Notes: a model not told the origin generated them from the sequence alone. DNA of 64,000 bases from Plantago major (GCA_026545765.1 CM048844.1:18360237-18424236), one strand, 5' to 3'; shown: positions 22,691 through 34,705, counted from the stretch's first letter. Numbers and translations: made by a program.

Positions 22691-23813
22691 TATTTATAAG
22701 GGTAAAATGCAAGAATGTCACATATGTTCTTCAAAATATGCACGGATGTACCCCATGTTCCTTAAAATTATGCACACTTACCACTCCGTTTATGACACTA
22801 ACTTTGACAAACAGAAAAATGAAAAGTCCATTATATGTTTTTCATTCCGAAAATATCCCTGACCTAAATTAGAAAAAAAAAAAGGAAAAACTATCCGTTT
22901 TTATTATTTATTATTCTCGACTTATATTTTATATTGTTGAATAATTTGTTATACATTTTGTATACTTGTTTGCAACTAGTATAAGGATTAATGCATCCGC
23001 ATATCTTTAAAATGCATACATGTAGTACATATCAATTACTGATTTTTTTTCATTACTAAGTTAAAATGCTCAACGAATATTTCTTTCAACTTCTGATAAT
23101 TTTGATGATGTTATTAAAGTGGCGATGTAAAGTACATTGAATATATATTAGAATAATTGGACAAAATGTGATGTACTATTATTTAAAAAATTATAGACTA
23201 ATAATACGTTGATAAAGGTTAAAGAAAATAAAAATAAGAGTATTGCCCTTTTATGTCATTTTACAAAATACCAGCTAACTTATCAGCTAATTTGCTAAAC
23301 ACCTACATTTAAAATCAGCTAGCTTCTCAGCTAGTTTATCATTCCCTAATCACCAATTTATCACCTAACCACTACCAAATTTAGTGAATCATTATCAATT
23401 TAGCTTATCATAAAATATAATTATCTATTTTATGATGAAACTTGAATAAAAATGAATAGTTATCTAGCTCACAAATTTAGCTATTTTAGAAGTAATGAAT
23501 GGGTAATATTGCAATCAATCATATTGTAAAGAAAGAAAAAATGAAGAAGAAATGAAGTATAACTGAAAAGGCATCAACATGCAATTAATCAGGGGTATAT
23601 TAGCCAATTCAGTAAAAAAGGACCTATATATACTACACCAGCCGCACATTGCATGAGTGGGAAACACGCTCCGTTAAAATTCATGGTTTGGCATGAGCGT
23701 GCATAGTTTTAATGAACATGGGGTACATCCGTGCAATTTAAAAAATATGGGGTACATCCCTGCATAATTTCAAGAACATAGGTAACTTTCCTGCATTTTA
23801 CCCATATTTATAA
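22691..23813. mobile_element. Mutator-like non-autonomous element
   Basis: Nine-base direct repeats TATTTATAA at 22691-22699 and 23805-23813 flank a 1.1-kb insertion. The other LTR has a single copy (near 20579), confirming the target duplication. Terminal inverted repeats: GGGTAAAATGCAAGAATGTC at left, and the right end inverse GGGTAAAATGCAGGAAAGTT. CATGGGGTACATCC-type repeats lie near both ends. A 9-bp duplication is the Mutator/MULE signature. No transposase. Confidence 0.85.
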
Positions 23814-23994
23814 CTTCTACAAAAGACTAATTGGCTCTGGCCCATAAAACATATCCTAAGAATATCCTTTACTTAGCTAGTAAGAGTTACTATAGCAATA
23901 GACTCCTTTCTAACTAAGTAGCTAACTTTCTAACTAAGTAGCTTAGTAACTAAGAACAAAATCTAACAATATATATCTAGTAAATATACATAAT

Positions 23995-24511
23995 TGTAGG
24001 ATTTAGCTCAAAGCAATGGATGGCTGGGATCAATTCTGGGCAATTCAATGGTTTGGATGAACAGGGCAGTTACTAGCCGTTATAGGCTATAAGCGAAAAT
24101 GTAAATGAGCAAAAAAGAGAAACAGGGAAGAAGAGCGGAAGCTTCTAGATCAAAATTCGAGTTCATTGTCGCTTTTCTATAAATTGATTGTCGGTTGTTG
24201 TAGAAAAAAGATCAACACATTTCCATCACAAATTTCCACTCTTGTAACCGCTTTCTTTATCCAATTACTCGAGATAGTAGATAGGTTCGTGCATCGTTTT
24301 GTGTGTTCTTGATCAATCACGATTGATTCAAGTCAGAATTAGATATCTGATCAAGATCAATAAAGAGTTGTGATTGTTTTCCGTGGATGTAGGCTTGATT
24401 CTCAGCCGAACCACGTTAAATCTCTTGTTGTTGTTCTTCGTTTATTGATCGATTGGGTTGTTTCGGTTTTGGTGTGAACAAAGAGTTGATTGATCTTGTT
24501 TATACTCAACA
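23995..24511 (+). repeat. 5' LTR of Copia B
   Basis: 517 bp. The first about 97 and last about 150 bases equal the 3' LTR; the middle has many small differences. Where homopolymers differ, this copy is the shorter one (for example TTCGAG versus TTCCGAG, TTTTCCGTGG versus TTTTCCCGTGG). Confidence 0.93.
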
Positions 24512-24530
24512 AGTGGCGCCTACGTCAGGA
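24512..24530 (+). other. Probable primer binding region of Copia B
   Basis: Directly after the LTR: AGTGGCGCCTACGTCAGGA. The TGGCGCC start fits a tRNA 3'-CCA end, but the tRNA is not identified; it is not the initiator-Met site. Confidence 0.4.
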
Positions 24531-24562
24531 AGGTTACGATCTACTCTTGTGTTCGATCATCA

Positions 24563-25423
24563 ATGGCGTCTTCTACAAAGTTCGATATAGAAATTCTGAG
24601 AAAACCGATTTCGGTTTGTGGAAAGCAAAGATGGAAGCATTGCTTGTTCATCGTGGATCGATCTTTGCATTGCTTGGAGATAGGGTTTTCTGCAGATTTT
24701 GATGAGAAGGAAAAGTCCATGATCTTGGGAAAGGCTCATGAAGACAATCATATTATCTCTGGGAGATAAAATCTTGAGAGAGGTGATCAAGATTAAAACT
24801 GCAAAGGAGATATGGGAGAAGCTTGAAGAAATATATAACTCCAAGACCTCTGCAAACAAGCTTCACCTGAGAAAGAAGGTGTTTAACTTCAAGATCAATC
24901 TTGTGAGATCTCCGTCGAGCAACTTGATGAGTTCAACAAGATGTGCCAGGATCTTGAGAGTGTATCTATTATCAGAATCGATGAGGATAAAGCACTGGTA
25001 GTACTGGGAGCCTTGCCTAAATCTTATGAGCATTTTATTGATGCTCTAGTGATTAATAAGAGCTCTAAACTCACCTATGATGATGTGGATGTTGCTCTGA
25101 GAAACAAGGACCTGCACAGGAGACCTACTACAGGTCATGATATCAATGCTGAAAGTCTGAACATCAGATCAAAGTGGAATCATCAGATGCAGGTCAAGAA
25201 TAAACCAGTGAATTATGCTGATACAAAGAAGTCAAATAAAGACAAGCAATCAAATGGTTATGATGCTGAAAAGAGAAAATGTTTCTACTGCAAAAAGCCG
25301 GGACATCTGAAGAAACAATGTTTCAAATTCAAGAAAGATAAGAGAGCTGGAGACACTCAAACAAATACAGCACAAAACAATGCAGACATTGCTGAAGATG
25401 CACACTCTTATGGAGATCTTTGA
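24563..25423 (+). pseudogene. Copia B gag, frameshifted
   Basis: MASSTKFDIE starts the protein at 24563. The body continues in other frames (FGLWKAKMEALLVHRG; then LSLGDKILREV and TAKEIWEKLEEIY), then in the frame from 24941 (LGALPKSYEHFIDAL). The zinc knuckle CFYCKKPGHLKKQC (CX2CX4HX4C, about 25280-25322) is intact. At least two frame changes occur between 24600 and 24940. Confidence 0.88.
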
Positions 25424-25439
25424 GGTATTGATTGCTACG

Positions 25440-25967
25440 AGCTTTGTTCAGTCTCTAATTCTAACTCAAATCAATGCTGGGTACTTGATTCTGGATGTTC
25501 TTTTCACATGAGTCCCAATCTAGACTGGTTTATTAATTTCAAAGCAAAAAGTGGTGGTTCAGTATTATTGGGAAATGATTATCCCTGCAGAATTGAAGGT
25601 TATGGTGATATTAAATTGAAAATGCATGATAATGTAGTGAGGATCTTATCTAATGTTAGATATATTCCAAAGCTGAAGAGGAATTTGATCTCTCTAGGCA
25701 TGCTTGATGAGAATGGTTTCAAGTATCATTCAGAAAATGGGATTCTTACAGTTGAGAAAGGTAGCGGTCATTATGAAAGGAATTAAGAAAAATGGACGTA
25801 TTATCTCAAAGGTAATACAAGAACACATATGTCTCGCAAATGTTACTACTACGCATAACTCCCAACTGTGGCATGCTAGAATGGCTCATCTAAGTGAGAA
25901 AGGCTTGAAAGAGTTAGCAAAGCAAAATCATTGGAGGAGATCAAATATCAACACTGCAATTCTGTGA
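25440..25967 (+). pseudogene. Copia B protease and GAG-pre-integrase
   Basis: Encodes the active site CWVLDSGCSFHMSP, then LGNDYPCRIEGYGDI, YIPKLKRNLISLG and, in the next frame, LWHARMAHLSEKGLKEL of the pre-integrase domain. A stop (TGA, 25421-25423) lies just before the protease and a frame change occurs near 25780. Confidence 0.85.
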
Positions 25968-27047
25968 AAAGCGCATCATGGGAAAATCACACAAAACAGG
26001 TTTTGATGCGACTAAGCATGTTACTAAATCTCCCTTGATTATCTACACTCGGATCTATGGGTCCAACCAATACTCAAACACTGAATGGTGGAAGATATTT
26101 TCTCTCAATCATAGATGACTTTTCAAGAAAGGTGTGGCTTATTATTCTCATAACTAAAGATGAAACCTTTATGAAATTCAGGGAATGGTCTATTGCAGTT
26201 GAAAATCAGGTTGGAAGAAGGATTAAACATCTGAGGATCGATAATGGCTTAGAATTCTTATCAGGTGAATTCAATGATTTCTGTAAGGAAAGAGGGATCA
26301 CAAGGCACAGAACTATTCCTGGAACTCCACAGCAAAATGGAGTGGCTGAAAGGTTTAATAGAACTGTGTTGGAGAGAGTAATGTGTATCTTGATTAGTTA
26401 CGGTTTAAGTAAGACTTTACGGGGTGAAGGGCTACTACTTTGTTATTTAATCAACAGAGTCCCTCATCTCCTCTCAATAATAAAACACCAAGAAATCTGA
26501 CCGTAAGCCACCTACTTATTCACATATAAGGGTATTTGGTTGCCTGGCTCTTGCACACATTAGACAGGACAAACTTGATCCCAGGGCTATTAAATGTGTT
26601 CTTCTTGGTTATCCACCTGGTGTTAAGGGATACAAGCTATGGGATATGGCACAGAGAAAATGCATTATTAGCGAGGATGTAATATTCAATGAGAATATTA
26701 TGCCATTTAAGATGAATTGTCATGGTACTGAGCTTGAGGTGGAGCATATCACAGGTGATCATGTCACTCCTACTACTGCAGATCACAGAGAAGAAGTTTC
26801 TATTGATACTGAAATCACACAACCACAGGATCCTGTACAAAATGTTCCTGCAACACATCAACAAGATGGTCCTGCAACAGATCAATTATCAGGTGATTTC
26901 ACAGATCCCACTGAAACCTTGTCATCATATCAGCTGACCAAGAATAGAGCTAAGAGAGTGAATAAGCATGCACCTGACAGATTTGGATATGGCAGAATAG
27001 GAAAGTCCTATAATGTTTCTTATGCTCTATCTGTCTTGAAGAAATAA
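25968..27047 (+). pseudogene. Copia B integrase, broken
   Basis: Core with GGRYFLSIIDDFSRKVWL, LRIDNGLEF, and PQQNGVAERFNRT (catalytic Glu). After 26500 the frame changes and [29 protein letters not shown] and an acidic spacer follow up to 27047. Breaks near 25965, 26056 and 26470-26510 each look like missing single bases in runs such as GGGG or TTT. Confidence 0.85.
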
Positions 27048-27079
27048 ACTACTCGTAACACGCTACTTACAATGAGGCT

Positions 27080-28040
27080 GTGAGCTGCTCTGAAAGTGAA
27101 AAATGGATTCTTGCAATTCAAGAAGAATTGCTGTCTTTAGAAAAGAACCACACTTGGGATATTGTTGAAATTCCAAAGAAGCAGAAACTTGTTGGTTGCA
27201 AATGGATTTTCAAAAAGAAACATGAGAGTGCTGTGCAGAATTCAATCAGGTACAAGGCTAGACTTGTTGCCAGGGGTTTTACTCAGAAAGAAGGGGTGGA
27301 CTACACAGAAATATTCTCTCCAAAGGGTCAAGCATGTTTCTATAAGAATTCTCCTTGCCATGGTTACTCACTGGAAGCGTCATCTTCAACAAATGGATGT
27401 AAAAACTGCATTCTTGCATGGAAAGCTTGATGAACTCATATATATGAGAATACCTGATGGAGTGCATGTTGAAGATAAAGAGAATAAAGCTTGCATTCTC
27501 AGGAGGTCTTTGTATGGTCTAAAACAAAGTCCACGCCAGTGGTACAGAAGATTTGATGATTTCATGAATTCCATTCAGTTTCAAAGAAGCAGGTATGATA
27601 GTTGTATTTACATGAAAAGAACTACACAGCACAGTTGTATATATCTTCTTCTGTATGTGGATGACATTCTTATAGCTGGGAAATCTATGAAAGAAATCAG
27701 TGATTTAAAGGTAAAACTCAGCACTGAATTTGAAATGAAGGATCTGGGCTATGCTAAGAAAATTTTAGGCATGGATATAGCAGTTTATGATGCAGATGGA
27801 ACTCTATTCTTATCACAGGCTGGTTACTTGAGTAAGGTACTTGCAAGGTTCAATATGAATTTCTCTAAACCTACAAGTGTACCTATAAATCCAGGAGTGA
27901 AGTTATCTATGAGCCAGTGTCCAACTACTCAGTCTGAAATTATGGAAATGGATAATATACCTTATGCAAGTGCTGTAGGTAGTATTATGTATGCAATGAT
28001 ATCTTTGCAGCCGATTGGCATTTGCTATGAGCATAATTAG
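27080..28040 (+). pseudogene. Copia B reverse transcriptase, frameshifted
   Basis: The first frame has KWILAIQEELLSLEKNHTW, VGCKWIFKKK and ARLVARGFTQKEGVDY; it shifts near 27330 to a frame with LQQMDVKTAFLHGKLDE, SLYGLKQSPRQWYRR, catalytic LLYVDDILIAG, FEMKDLGYAKKILGM. A further break at about 28010 leads to RNase H. Confidence 0.88.
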
Positions 28041-28636
28041 CAGATATATGAGTAATCCTGGGCATGAGCACTGGAATGTAGTGAAAGGTGTATTCAGATA
28101 CTTGAAAGGAACATTGCATCATGGTTTGAAGTTTCAATCTACTCAGGATACTGATAGACCACTGCAAGGTTTTGTAGATGCTGATTTTGCATCAAATGTT
28201 GATAATAGAAAGTCTGTAACTGGATTCATATTCACTCTTTTTGGTACTGCAATATCTTGGAAGAGCACATGAATCTATTGTAGCACTTTCAACCACGTAT
28301 GTAATTCATAGCGATTCTGAAGCCATAAAAGAAGCTATTTGGTTGAGTGGATTACTGAATGAATTGGGAATTCATCAGGAATGTGTTACAGTATTGTGTG
28401 ATAATCAGAGTGCAATTCAGCTTTCTAAACATCAACACTTTCATGAAAGAACCAAGCACATTGATGTTAGGTTGTATTTTATCAGGGATATAATTGAAAG
28501 TGGAAAGATCAAGGTTGAGAAAGTTCATACTTCACAGAATGCTGCAGACAGCTTTACTAAGCCTCTACCTGCAGAGAAATTCAAACATTGTGCTGATCTT
28601 ATCAATGTGAGAAGCCTTGATTTTCACAGAAACTGA
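28015..28636 (+). pseudogene. Copia B RNase H
   Basis: GHEHWNVVKGVFRYLKGT, FVDADFASNVDNRKSVTGF, then a frame change at about 28255 and ALSTTYVIHSDSEAIKEAIW, LCDNQSAIQLS, RTKHIDVRLYFIRD and FTKPLPAEKF, ending with a stop at 28636. Confidence 0.86.
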
Positions 28637-28742
28637 GTTCTATCTGACTATGGCATGTTCTAGCCTTCAAGGGAACCTAAAGGTTGTTGTTCTACCTTCA
28701 ATCTGAACAAGAAAAGGGGAAGTATATCATGATTCTTTGAGC

Positions 28743-28754
28743 TAAGGTGGAGAT
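28743..28754 (+). other. Polypurine tract of Copia B
   Basis: TAAGGTGGAGAT immediately precedes the 3' LTR, the common plant copia second-strand primer. Confidence 0.75.
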
Positions 28755-29292
28755 TGTAGGATTTAGCTCAAAGCAATGGATGGCTGGGATCAATTCTGGG
28801 CAATTCAATGGTTTGGATGAACAGGGCAGTTACTAGCCGTTATAGGCTATAACTGACAAACAGAAACAGAGGCTGCAGAAAACAGAGAAACAGGGGAAGA
28901 AGAGCGTGGAAGCTTCTAGATCAAAATTCCGAGTTGCTGTTGCTGTTTTCTATAAATTGATTGTTGTCAGTTGTTGTAGAAAAAAAGATCAACACATTTC
29001 CATCACAAATTTCCACTCTTGTAACCGTTTCTTTATCCAATTACTCGAGATAGTAGATAGGTTGCTGTGCATTGGTTTTTGTGTGTGTTCTTGATCAATC
29101 ACGATTGATTCAAGCTGTAATTGTATACGATCAAGATCAATAAAGAGTTGTGATTGTTTTCCCGTGGATGTAGGCTTGATTCTCAGCCGAACCACGTTAA
29201 ATCTCTTGTTGTTGTTCTTCGTTTATTGATCGATTGGGTTGTTTCGGTTTTGGTGTGAACAAAGAGTTGATTGATCTTGTTTATACTCAACA
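28755..29292 (+). repeat. 3' LTR of Copia B
   Basis: 538 bp, TGTAGGATTTAGCTC to TATACTCAACA, followed by ATAAT. Confidence 0.93.
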
Positions 29293-29398
29293 ATAATAAT
29301 ATCTAAATAATAATAAAAACAATATTAAAACCTAAATCCAAAAGCCATCTTCTAGATTGACTTCGACTTTTACTTCGTTACGATGCGAATTCGTAACA

Positions 29399-30639
29399 CC
29401 CTTACATATGATGCTAATGTATATACAAGAGCGTAGAAGCCGGACAAAACATTTTCCCTCGAAACTGTAAGAAACATTGCAGTAGACAGTAGTGAGTCTG
29501 TTATGTTGTCCACCATATGACTATGAAAACCGGCTTTCTGATAAGATGCCTCAATCACCATTCAAAAAGGGCTCTCGGAGAATGTTATTGTTACCAGAAT
29601 CTTCATCTATGTTTGTATTGTTACTAGATTACTCGAAGTAACAAACTGCTAAACCGACTACAGATGACTAGATGAGACAGCATCAGAGGCCCAAAAGAGC
29701 GCTGACAAACTACTCCAATGATGAGCTTTGTACTAAATGGAGTCCATCACTTAACAATAACAAGACAAGGAGAAGAAAACCACACACCACAACCTGAAGA
29801 CAAATGGAAACTAGGTTCTTCCAATGAAATTCAAGAAATGGTTTCGAAACACAGGTGATGAAGCTAACCTAGCTACCGTTTTCACCGCCAAATCGACCAG
29901 TATGAGATGAGGCTAAAGATGACAAACCCAAACAAGTAAACAACGTGGTTTTGTAACAACGAACAGAAAAAATGCGCCTTTCATTTGTTTTAGTCCTAAA
30001 TCTCTGGTAAAGCCAGTAACTGAATACCGTAAATAACTAAAGTAAGTGCAGACAACTAGTGAAGCAACGTGGACAAACTGGGTTAACCATCTAAGTGTGA
30101 TTTACTTGAATTGTTTGGTCGGATTTTGTAAGCTTATCTTGGGCGGCAAGAAGAGCAGAGTTTTGAGGAGAATCAGTCCACCACTGTGGAGTACACTACT
30201 AGTTTAGGTGTATTTACGTCCACTTGAAAATGACACAAAAAACCACTTTTTGCATCTTTTCATCAAAGAGTCTAAACAAATCAGATTAACTGTATGATAA
30301 ACAGAGATCTTGCAAGATTTTGGGGAAATTCGATCAAAACCTTAACCTAATTCGGGATCAAAATTTCCAAATTCTCAGAGAGGGATTCTTTATGCAACTA
30401 TATCTCTTTGCCAGATGTACCAGAATCAATTCAGTTTTGTCCATTAATTATATGCAAGTAACTATTCCAGTCTACAAGTTTCTCTTTGGGACCAAAAAAC
30501 AAGTTGAGAAACACCATTTCCTTCAGGTATTAATTAACCCCCAAAAGAAAAACTGTATAGAGTATATGATCATCTTTTTCTACGGTTTTCTATGTTGTAA
30601 TAGATGATTATATGCTAGTATATGATCATCTAAAAGAAC
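29399..30639. other. 3' flank of the polyol transporter gene
   Basis: No gene seen. The right part should contain the 3' UTR of the minus-strand transporter gene. Confidence 0.4.
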
Positions 30640-32740
30640 CTATCTATCATCCTCCACCAAGTGCTCAACATCTTCCATCTCCAATTCACTTGCTTGCCAA
30701 TGCGTATCACTATGAAAGAGCATCTCAATCTCCTCCAAAGACTTCCCTTTTGTTTCCGGAACACACTTGTAAACGAAAGCAATTGAAAGAGCTGAAATAG
30801 CCGCGAAAACTAAAAATGTACCTCCAACTGTAATAGCATGAGTGACTGAAAGGAAAGTCATGGCAACCACACCGCTACTGACCCTACTCCCAACTGCCCC
30901 TAGACCTGATGCTTGAGCTCGAAGCCTCAACGGAAAAATCTCAGACGAAACGACCCAACAAATCGGACCAATACCGACGGAGAAGAAAGCCACATTAGCA
31001 CAGACGCAGAAGAGTGCCATAGAAATACTGAAGCTGCTATCGCCATTCACCAAAAGGGTTACGCCTAAGGTGAACAAACTAGCTGTCATTCCAACGGTGC
31101 TCACGTACAGCAAGGGCTTCCTACCCGCTTTATCAATGAGAAAAATCGCAATTAGAATAAAAATCGTCTTTGTGAATCCAATGGCTACTGTGGCTGCTAG
31201 AAGCTGAGTCTTGCCCTTAATACCAGCCCCTTCAAATATCGTAGGACTATAGTACACTATTGCATCAATGCCAGTTATCTGTTGGAAAATTTGAATCCCA
31301 CAGCCGGTGATAAGCATTCTTCTAACACCAGGCGTAGGATTCAGCAATTCACGCCAAACAGCTGTTTCTTCGTACTTCTCTGTGCTGAAAAAACCAGCAG
31401 CTTGTTTAATTTCCGCTAGCCTATCCTCAATTTCACTCGGATTATCAGTGATTTTCAAAAGCACCACTCTTGCTTCATCAATCCGGTTCTGCATAACTAG
31501 CCATCTTGGAGATTCAGGAATGAAAAATAAGGCAAACGCAATGAAAATGGAAGGAAGTATCCCGACTGCAAGCATTATTCTCCAGTTTATATGTGCAGGC
31601 AGTCCGGAAAACAGGTAATTCGACACATAACCCAGTAAAATTCCAAAATTAATAAAAATTTCAGGAAACGATGTGAGGGATCCTCTTGCTGTTGAAGGTG
31701 ATATTTCAGCTATGTATACTGGTGTGATCATAACACCAAAGCCAATGCCTATTCCAGCAAAGAACCTTCCGATCATAAGCACGGTGAATGAAGGAGCAAG
31801 AGCCATGATACCGGCACCAGATTGGAATATAATGGATGCAAAAGCCATTGTCCATTTCCTACCAATGGCATCTGAAGTTTTACCTCCTGCTAAGCTTCCC
31901 AAAAGAGAAATTATGCTGAGAATACCGACTAGGATTTCTTCTTGTACCTCTGTGATATTCAAATCCTCTTTGATGAATATAATTGCTCCACTCATAACAC
32001 CAACATCTGCAAATCACAAAGCAAACTTACATCTCCATAAATATGTATTCTTTCAGTCCTGAAGAAAAAGGACTAATCCGTTACACATCAGAGTTTTCTA
32101 GCAGAACTGTTCATGTCCATGCCAAGTCCAACTACACATTAGTATAATACTTATCTGCAGGTATAAAATTGGAACTAATCCATAGAAATGTAGAATTACA
32201 ACATTGTTTTGATAATTAACATCATCAATCACTTTAGCATCACAGTAAATCGATCAGCTTGTAACCTGTCAGTTTCCACTTTCTAGAACTGAATCCTTAT
32301 ACAATGCCAGTCCATTACACTTTAGGCCAATGCAAATTCAACAACCAACTAAATCATCTCTAAAGTTGATAAATTAACATCTAATTTCAGGTGACTTTTT
32401 TTTTCCACCTAAAAAGCACAAAGAAAACCAATGTATATACAGCAACAACCAATTCAAGACTGGACATTTCAGTTTGATTTTTTTGAAAATAGTAAATTAT
32501 GAAAAAATGAGGTAGAAATAAAGAGAGAAGAAGCAAGTAACCGTAGCCTAGAAGGACAGAATTGAGAGAAGCAAAAATGGCACAGGCCATGACATATTTG
32601 GTGGCGCTGCTGCTACTGATTTTGTCCTGTTGAAACGAAGGGATGGAATCAGACAGAACAAGATCTTGTTCATCTTCTTCTTCCAATGAATCAGAATCCA
32701 TCCTAACGTACTTCCTATTCCCATTTTCTTGGAACCCCAT
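30640..32740 (-). CDS. PLT4: Polyol/monosaccharide transporter, PLT4-like
   Basis: Two exons on the minus strand, 32740-32542 and 32006-30640, join across a GT-AG intron (codon for Asp split G|AT) to give 521 aa. The N-terminus MGFQENG...KYVRMDSDS is followed by KYVMACAIFASLNSVLLGYDVGVMSGA after joining. MFS sugar-porter signatures are all visible: DAIGRKWTM, GRFFAGIGIGFGVM-PVYIAEISP, PESPRWLVM, QQITGIDAIVYYSP, DKAGRKPLL and PETKGKSLEEIE. About twelve membrane helices fit the sequence. The N-terminal region and overall pattern are close to Arabidopsis 'probable polyol transporter 4'. Expected role: proton-coupled uptake of polyols or sugars across a membrane; the substrate cannot be read from sequence. 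The gene is intact and sits between transposon-rich blocks. Confidence 0.93.
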
Positions 32741-32825
32741 TTCGCCAAATTGTTGTCTAACTTGTAGTTTTGTGTTGGAAAACGGAAAAAGAAGCAGCTT
32801 TTGGGGTTTAATTCATCAGAAACAT

Positions 32826-32855
32826 GTGATGTGATGTGATGTGATGTGATGTGAT
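32826..32855. repeat. (GTGAT)6 microsatellite upstream of the PLT4-like start
   Basis: Six perfect copies of GTGAT followed by GAGATGATGAT, 86 bp upstream of the start codon on the minus strand, probably in the 5' UTR or core promoter. Confidence 0.9.
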
Positions 32856-33229
32856 GAGATGATGATCCAAATGTAGAGAGAGGGGTTTTCCACTCTTTTA
32901 CGGTTTTACCTCTCTTGAAGGGATTCTTTTTTGAAGTGTTCGAAAGAAAAGGAGGTCAAAATTAAGGAATGGGAGAGCGACAGACAGAGATGTTTTCATG
33001 CGACTGAAGATTGCTTGTGTTGAGGGCCAAGCTAATAAGTTTGGTTAGGTTTGCTTCATTTAAGGACAAGGTCATTTGTGAATTATGATCCATTATGATT
33101 ATCAATCACATTCTTGAATCTCCTATCCTAAGAAAAAGCTTCGGTACGGGACAACTCTTTTTCCTCTTCAAAAGGAAATATCATTAGCTAATCATCTTAC
33201 AATAATTTAGGTGAGCACGACCACATTGA
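32856..33229. other. Promoter region of the PLT4-like gene
   Basis: No gene or repeat with clear ends. No confident TATA box was located. Confidence 0.35.
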
Positions 33230-34705
33230 TTTTTTCGAAGAATTAAAATTTTTATTCCACCATCAAGAGTTTACATAGGACACCAGTGGTGTGCCGATAA
33301 CGTCCTAGACCAAGATACATCAGCCAGCCAACTAAACTCACACAGGAGTCACAAATCAGTGATCACATTTGTACACCATAAAAAAGGTCCAAAATAAAAC
33401 TATAGACAAGTAAAGTTTCCGCTAAAAACCAACCAGCTGAAATTTCTGGATGAAATTCTAGCCATCCCTTCGTCTAGTATGTCTCAACACCTAAGTGTCG
33501 AGCCGAGAGTTGGGGGATGCAACCAAAACCAAAATGGCTCAATACCAACTCAAGAGATAGAAAGAGGAGTTGATGATTTCCCGTTAAGGCATCCAAAAAC
33601 ACAAACCAGTAGGATTTAGAAGAGAACATACCTGATGAGCACTAAACAAACTGTATATAAAGACCAGATCGCCGCCCAGACCAAACACAAAAACTCAGAT
33701 ATTCAGAACACCAGTCGGGCAAATTTCCCAATCCGCATAAATGTAACCTGAACTCACCAAGTTCTTATTTCTCGCCCAAGACCAAGTATTAAACTTTATA
33801 CACTCGAAGATATCCTTATGAGACGGCTCCTCCCCTTTAAAGATAATCGCATTTCTTGCCTTCCATATGAACCAAATCTTCTCGTTCCAAAACAATTGCC
33901 AGATCTCTCTATCTTTGGTTGGCACCGCACTTAAAATATTTGTCGAACTAGTTTCACCCAATTCCCAGGGAAAACTCTCGATATTCAGCCAACCGCAGAC
34001 TTGCCTCCAAACCAAATTTGCAATCTTGCAACTGAAGAACAAATGATCCGTTGTTTCTGCCACATCTTCCGCACATACCTTGCAATAAGTTTGAGCTTCC
34101 GAGAATAGCAGACCACGCTTCAAATGATTCGGCAACAGAGGGAGCCTGTTTTGTACAAATTTCCAGATAAAAGCATTAATCTTCAATGGCGTCCATTTGT
34201 CCCATACCACCTTCGACCATTCTGACGCCTGGTTGTCCTCCTGACCTTGGAGCTTCATCAGAACATTGTACCCAGATTTGGTGGAATAAATTCCACTGGA
34301 GCAATTTTTCCAACGCCAAGAATCCGCTTCTTCAGCTCTTATTATGCACCTGTTAACCATCACGAATAAATCAGAAACTAACTGTTCTTCCTAAACAAAC
34401 ATCACCCTTCTCCAATTTCCACAAAACACACTGCCAGACTCACCTACCAAAACTCTATCAGCTACAGTGTATTCTATCTCTAATATGAACAGGCGCGGAA
34501 ACAAAACACAAAGTCTATCACCTAAATGAGACCAAACATCTTCCCAAAACGACGACTCGTCACCATTACCAATTTGTCTAAGAATTCCTGTCCTAAACCA
34601 AGAACCTCTACCCACAAACTTCACTAAGTCTCTCCACCAGGACAACCACATTGGTGAGTTATCTGGATAAAGGGTGAGAATATATCCTTTTAGTCGCATG
34701 TTCAA
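33230..34705 (-). pseudogene. 5'-truncated LINE with RT tail and zf-RVT
   Basis: Minus-strand segment 34705-34391 encodes SPMWLSWWRDLVKFVGRGSW, FRTGILRQIGNGDESSFWEDVW, the end of a plant LINE reverse transcriptase. After a break, 34363-33695 encodes the zf-RVT domain (KVVWDKWTPLKINAFIWKF, CKVCAEDVAETTDHLFFSC, NLVWRQVCGWL, EKIWFIWKARNAIIF). The endonuclease and catalytic RT are missing, as expected for 5' truncation. The 3' end lies near the T-rich stretch at about 33229-33250 on the plus strand. Confidence 0.85.

Larger units (their letters stand above)
23990..29297 (+). mobile_element. Ty1/copia LTR retrotransposon B
   Basis: Complete structure: target duplication ATAAT (23990-23994, 29293-29297), LTRs 23995-24511 and 28755-29292 (TGTAGG...CTCAACA), gag with zinc knuckle, protease, integrase, RT and RNase H in copia order, and polypurine tract AAGGTGGAGAT before the 3' LTR. 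It resembles the TNT1-type group. The pre-insertion sequence CATAATAATATC is preserved in the other Gypsy-derivative LTR (near 20747). The coding region is split by several frameshifts. Confidence 0.95.
20216..29398 (-). mobile_element. Internally deleted Gypsy-type element with nested insertions
   Basis: Two LTR copies share TGTTAGGAT(T/C)CTGGATAGAT at one end and GATTGACTTCGACTTTTACTTC and GAATTCGTAA(T/C)A at the other. On the minus strand: 5' LTR (22306-29398, interrupted), primer site TGGTATCAGAGCC (22288-22300), an internal region of only about 990 bp, and 3' LTR (20216-21311). The internal region lacks protease, RT and integrase. Its minus-strand end encodes SFYDLEDNKVDFRGGSITN overlapping the polypurine tract, a layout I associate with the end of Gypsy polyproteins, so an autonomous Gypsy ancestor with a large deletion is inferred. 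Flanks TCCTG and CCCTT do not match as a target duplication. Confidence 0.75.
22306..29398 (-). repeat. 5' LTR of the Gypsy derivative, split by two insertions
   Basis: LTR pieces 22306-22699, 23805-23994 and 29293-29398 (each insertion's target duplication is included once on each side). The Mutator-like element at 22700 and Copia B at 23995 separate them. Removing insertions leaves about 675 bp, matching the other LTR. Confidence 0.82.
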
